From Myxococcales bacterium (GTDB lineage Bacteria; Myxococcota; Bradymonadia; UBA7976; UBA1532): DNA of 8,155 nucleotides. The translations under genes were made by a program, and so were the position numbers. Positions 7,487 to 8,155 of the stretch are shown here, piece after piece. The stretch is from NCBI GenBank assembly GCA_020430675.1, contig JAGQJJ010000142.1, positions 1-8,155 of the forward strand. The letters are read 5' to 3'. Within the stretch, counting starts at the first letter, position 1. Each line of letters opens with the position of its first letter. The notes under the pieces are model-generated. The model saw only the letters and a list, made by a program, of their open reading frames with translations, made no database searches and was not told the DNA's origin.

Positions 7487-7516
7487 TTCATAAAGCAAGA
7501 ATCGCGCCGTTCGCAA
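7487..7516 (-). promoter_or_regulatory. weak candidate promoter for the small TPR gene
   Basis: Read on the minus strand, TTGCGA (7516-7511; 4 of 6 matches to the -35 consensus) is separated by 18 bases from TATGAA (7492-7487; 4 of 6 matches to the -10 consensus). The -10 lies in the only AT-rich pocket of this gap, about 30 bases before the ATG. The spacing is acceptable but the match is weak, and housekeeping promoters in such GC-rich genomes are poorly defined. Confidence 0.25.
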
Positions 7517-7532
7517 ATGCACGATCAGCGGT

Positions 7533-7582
7533 GAAGATCGGCGTCCCACGCCGCAGAATTCCACGCCCCGCCGCGGATCTTC
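7533..7582. repeat. imperfect inverted repeat after the discoidin gene
   Basis: The arms at 7533-7543 (GAAGATCGGCG) and 7572-7582 (CGCGGATCTTC) are complementary at 10 of 11 positions, with a 28-base loop. The element begins seven bases past the stop of the minus-strand discoidin gene, so a transcript of that gene could form the stem. No U-run follows directly, so it is at best an unconventional terminator or an RNA-stabilising hairpin. It is also upstream of the TPR gene and could instead be a protein-binding site. Confidence 0.4.
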
Positions 7583-7588
7583 GTCGGA

Positions 7589-8155
7589 TCAGTCCTGGTA
7601 GACCTCGACCTCAGTGAGCCGCACGGTGCCACCCGCTGGGCGCCGGACGCACACATAGCGGCCCACGCCGTCGAGCGCGATCGCGGCGCTGTCGGCGTCG
7701 GGCAGCGCGATCGCGTCGATGACGGTCGGCGCGTCGCAGGGCGTGCTCGACAGCTCGGCGACCAGGCCGCCAAGCGATTCGCCCACGGGCGCAAAGGCCA
7801 GCACGTTGAAGATCGACACGTCGAGGCCCAGGTCGATCTCGAACCAAGGGTTGACCTCGTCGCGCGTGCCCATGGGCGGGCCGGCGCGATCGCCGTCGAG
7901 GGCGCGCTCGGGGATGGCGGTGGGCGCGATCGACGACTGGCGCGGCAGCCGGCCGATCGCCACGTTGAAGCGCCCGTCGACGACCTGGGCGTGGCGCGCG
8001 TCGAAGCCGAAGCCGTCGCCGTGCGAGCGGCGGATGAAGACGTGCTCGCCGATCGCGGTGCCGATATCGGCCTTGCCGTCCTGGTCGTAGTCGGCGATCC
8101 AGGTATAGCCCGCCTCGCCCCACTGGCTGGGCACGTGCCAGTCCTCCATCACAAA
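7589..8155 (-). CDS. C-terminal part of a secreted FG-GAP/discoidin protein, 5' end missing
   Basis: Only the last 188 residues are in the window; the frame is open through its edge (TTT GTG ATG..), so the GTG and ATG near 8150 are probably internal. Visible residues 17-31 (GYTWIADYDQDGKAD) match an FG-GAP/VCBS repeat with a calcium loop, ligands D22, D24, D26 and D30. Residues 64-188 resemble a discoidin/F5-8 type C domain of the fucolectin kind: NVAIG, then QSS (73-75), ALDGD (85-89), NPWFEIDLG (102-110) and the closing strands GRYVCVRR and LTEVEVY. C140 and C169 may form a disulfide. Such domains bind sugars or surfaces, and FG-GAP repeats build beta-propellers, so the whole protein is probably a large extracellular adhesin or glycan-binding protein. 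The missing part likely holds more FG-GAP repeats. The discoidin call is by motif and divergent in places; catalytic domains upstream cannot be excluded. Confidence 0.75.
   Translation of the reverse strand, partial: FVMEDWHVPSQWGEAGYTWIADYDQDGKADIGTAIGEHVFIRRSHGDGFGFDARHAQVVDGRFNVAIGRLPRQSSIAPTAIPERALDGDRAGPPMGTRDEVNPWFEIDLGLDVSIFNVLAFAPVGESLGGLVAELSSTPCDAPTVIDAIALPDADSAAIALDGVGRYVCVRRPAGGTVRLTEVEVYQD

Noticed and set aside
7457..7564. N-terminal extension of the TPR protein
   Set aside because: It would bury the signal peptide, and the GAGG site before 7456 supports the shorter start.
7719..8090. Plus-strand 123-codon open frame opposite the discoidin gene
   Set aside because: Ser/Arg/Pro-rich composition, no ribosome site, and it lies antisense to a recognisable discoidin-like domain.

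Overview
This is a GC-rich, densely coding window. It holds six protein-coding genes, two of them cut by the window edges, and no RNA gene, insertion sequence or CRISPR array that I can see. All six products look exported: every gene whose start is visible begins with a signal peptide or lipoprotein signal, and the two truncated ones encode an outer-membrane barrel and an apparently extracellular protein. An outer-membrane porin plus a lipoprotein with a clear lipobox points to a Gram-negative bacterium. The base composition and the mix of a large CehA/McbA-type lipoprotein, EF-hand-like and FG-GAP-like loops and discoidin-like domains fit Myxococcota or related former deltaproteobacteria, but that placement is inference.

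Plus strand, 1-7045: four genes run in the same direction and are probably one transcription unit. (1) The 3' part of an OprO/OprP-like porin, with a Pro/Glu-rich N-terminal linker built on a 21-bp tandem repeat. (2) Sixteen bases later, behind a strong Shine-Dalgarno, a 1107-residue lipoprotein. It has a beta-rich N-terminal half, carboxypeptidase-regulatory-like modules, a complete PHP/CehA-McbA metallohydrolase site and a C-terminal beta-rich tail. (3) Two bases after its stop, a 194-residue secreted protein with one textbook EF-hand calcium loop and a histidine at its predicted mature N terminus. (4) After a 64-bp gap and a near-perfect Shine-Dalgarno, a 600-residue secreted protein of no recognised family, with eight cysteines in four close pairs.

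Minus strand, 7070-8155: a 128-residue exported TPR protein converges on gene 4 with only 24 bp between stops. Upstream of it lies the 3' end of a larger secreted protein with an FG-GAP/VCBS-type calcium loop followed by a discoidin (F5/8 type C, fucolectin-like) domain. An imperfect inverted repeat and a weak candidate promoter lie between these two minus-strand genes.

A plausible joint role for genes 1-4 is handling an extracellular substrate at the cell envelope: passage through the porin, and hydrolysis by the surface or periplasmic PHP metallohydrolase, helped by two small or unknown exported partners. The substrate is not readable from the sequence. Family precedent (phosphate-selective porins; PHP and CehA esterases) makes phosphate or carbamate esters possible, but this is only inference.
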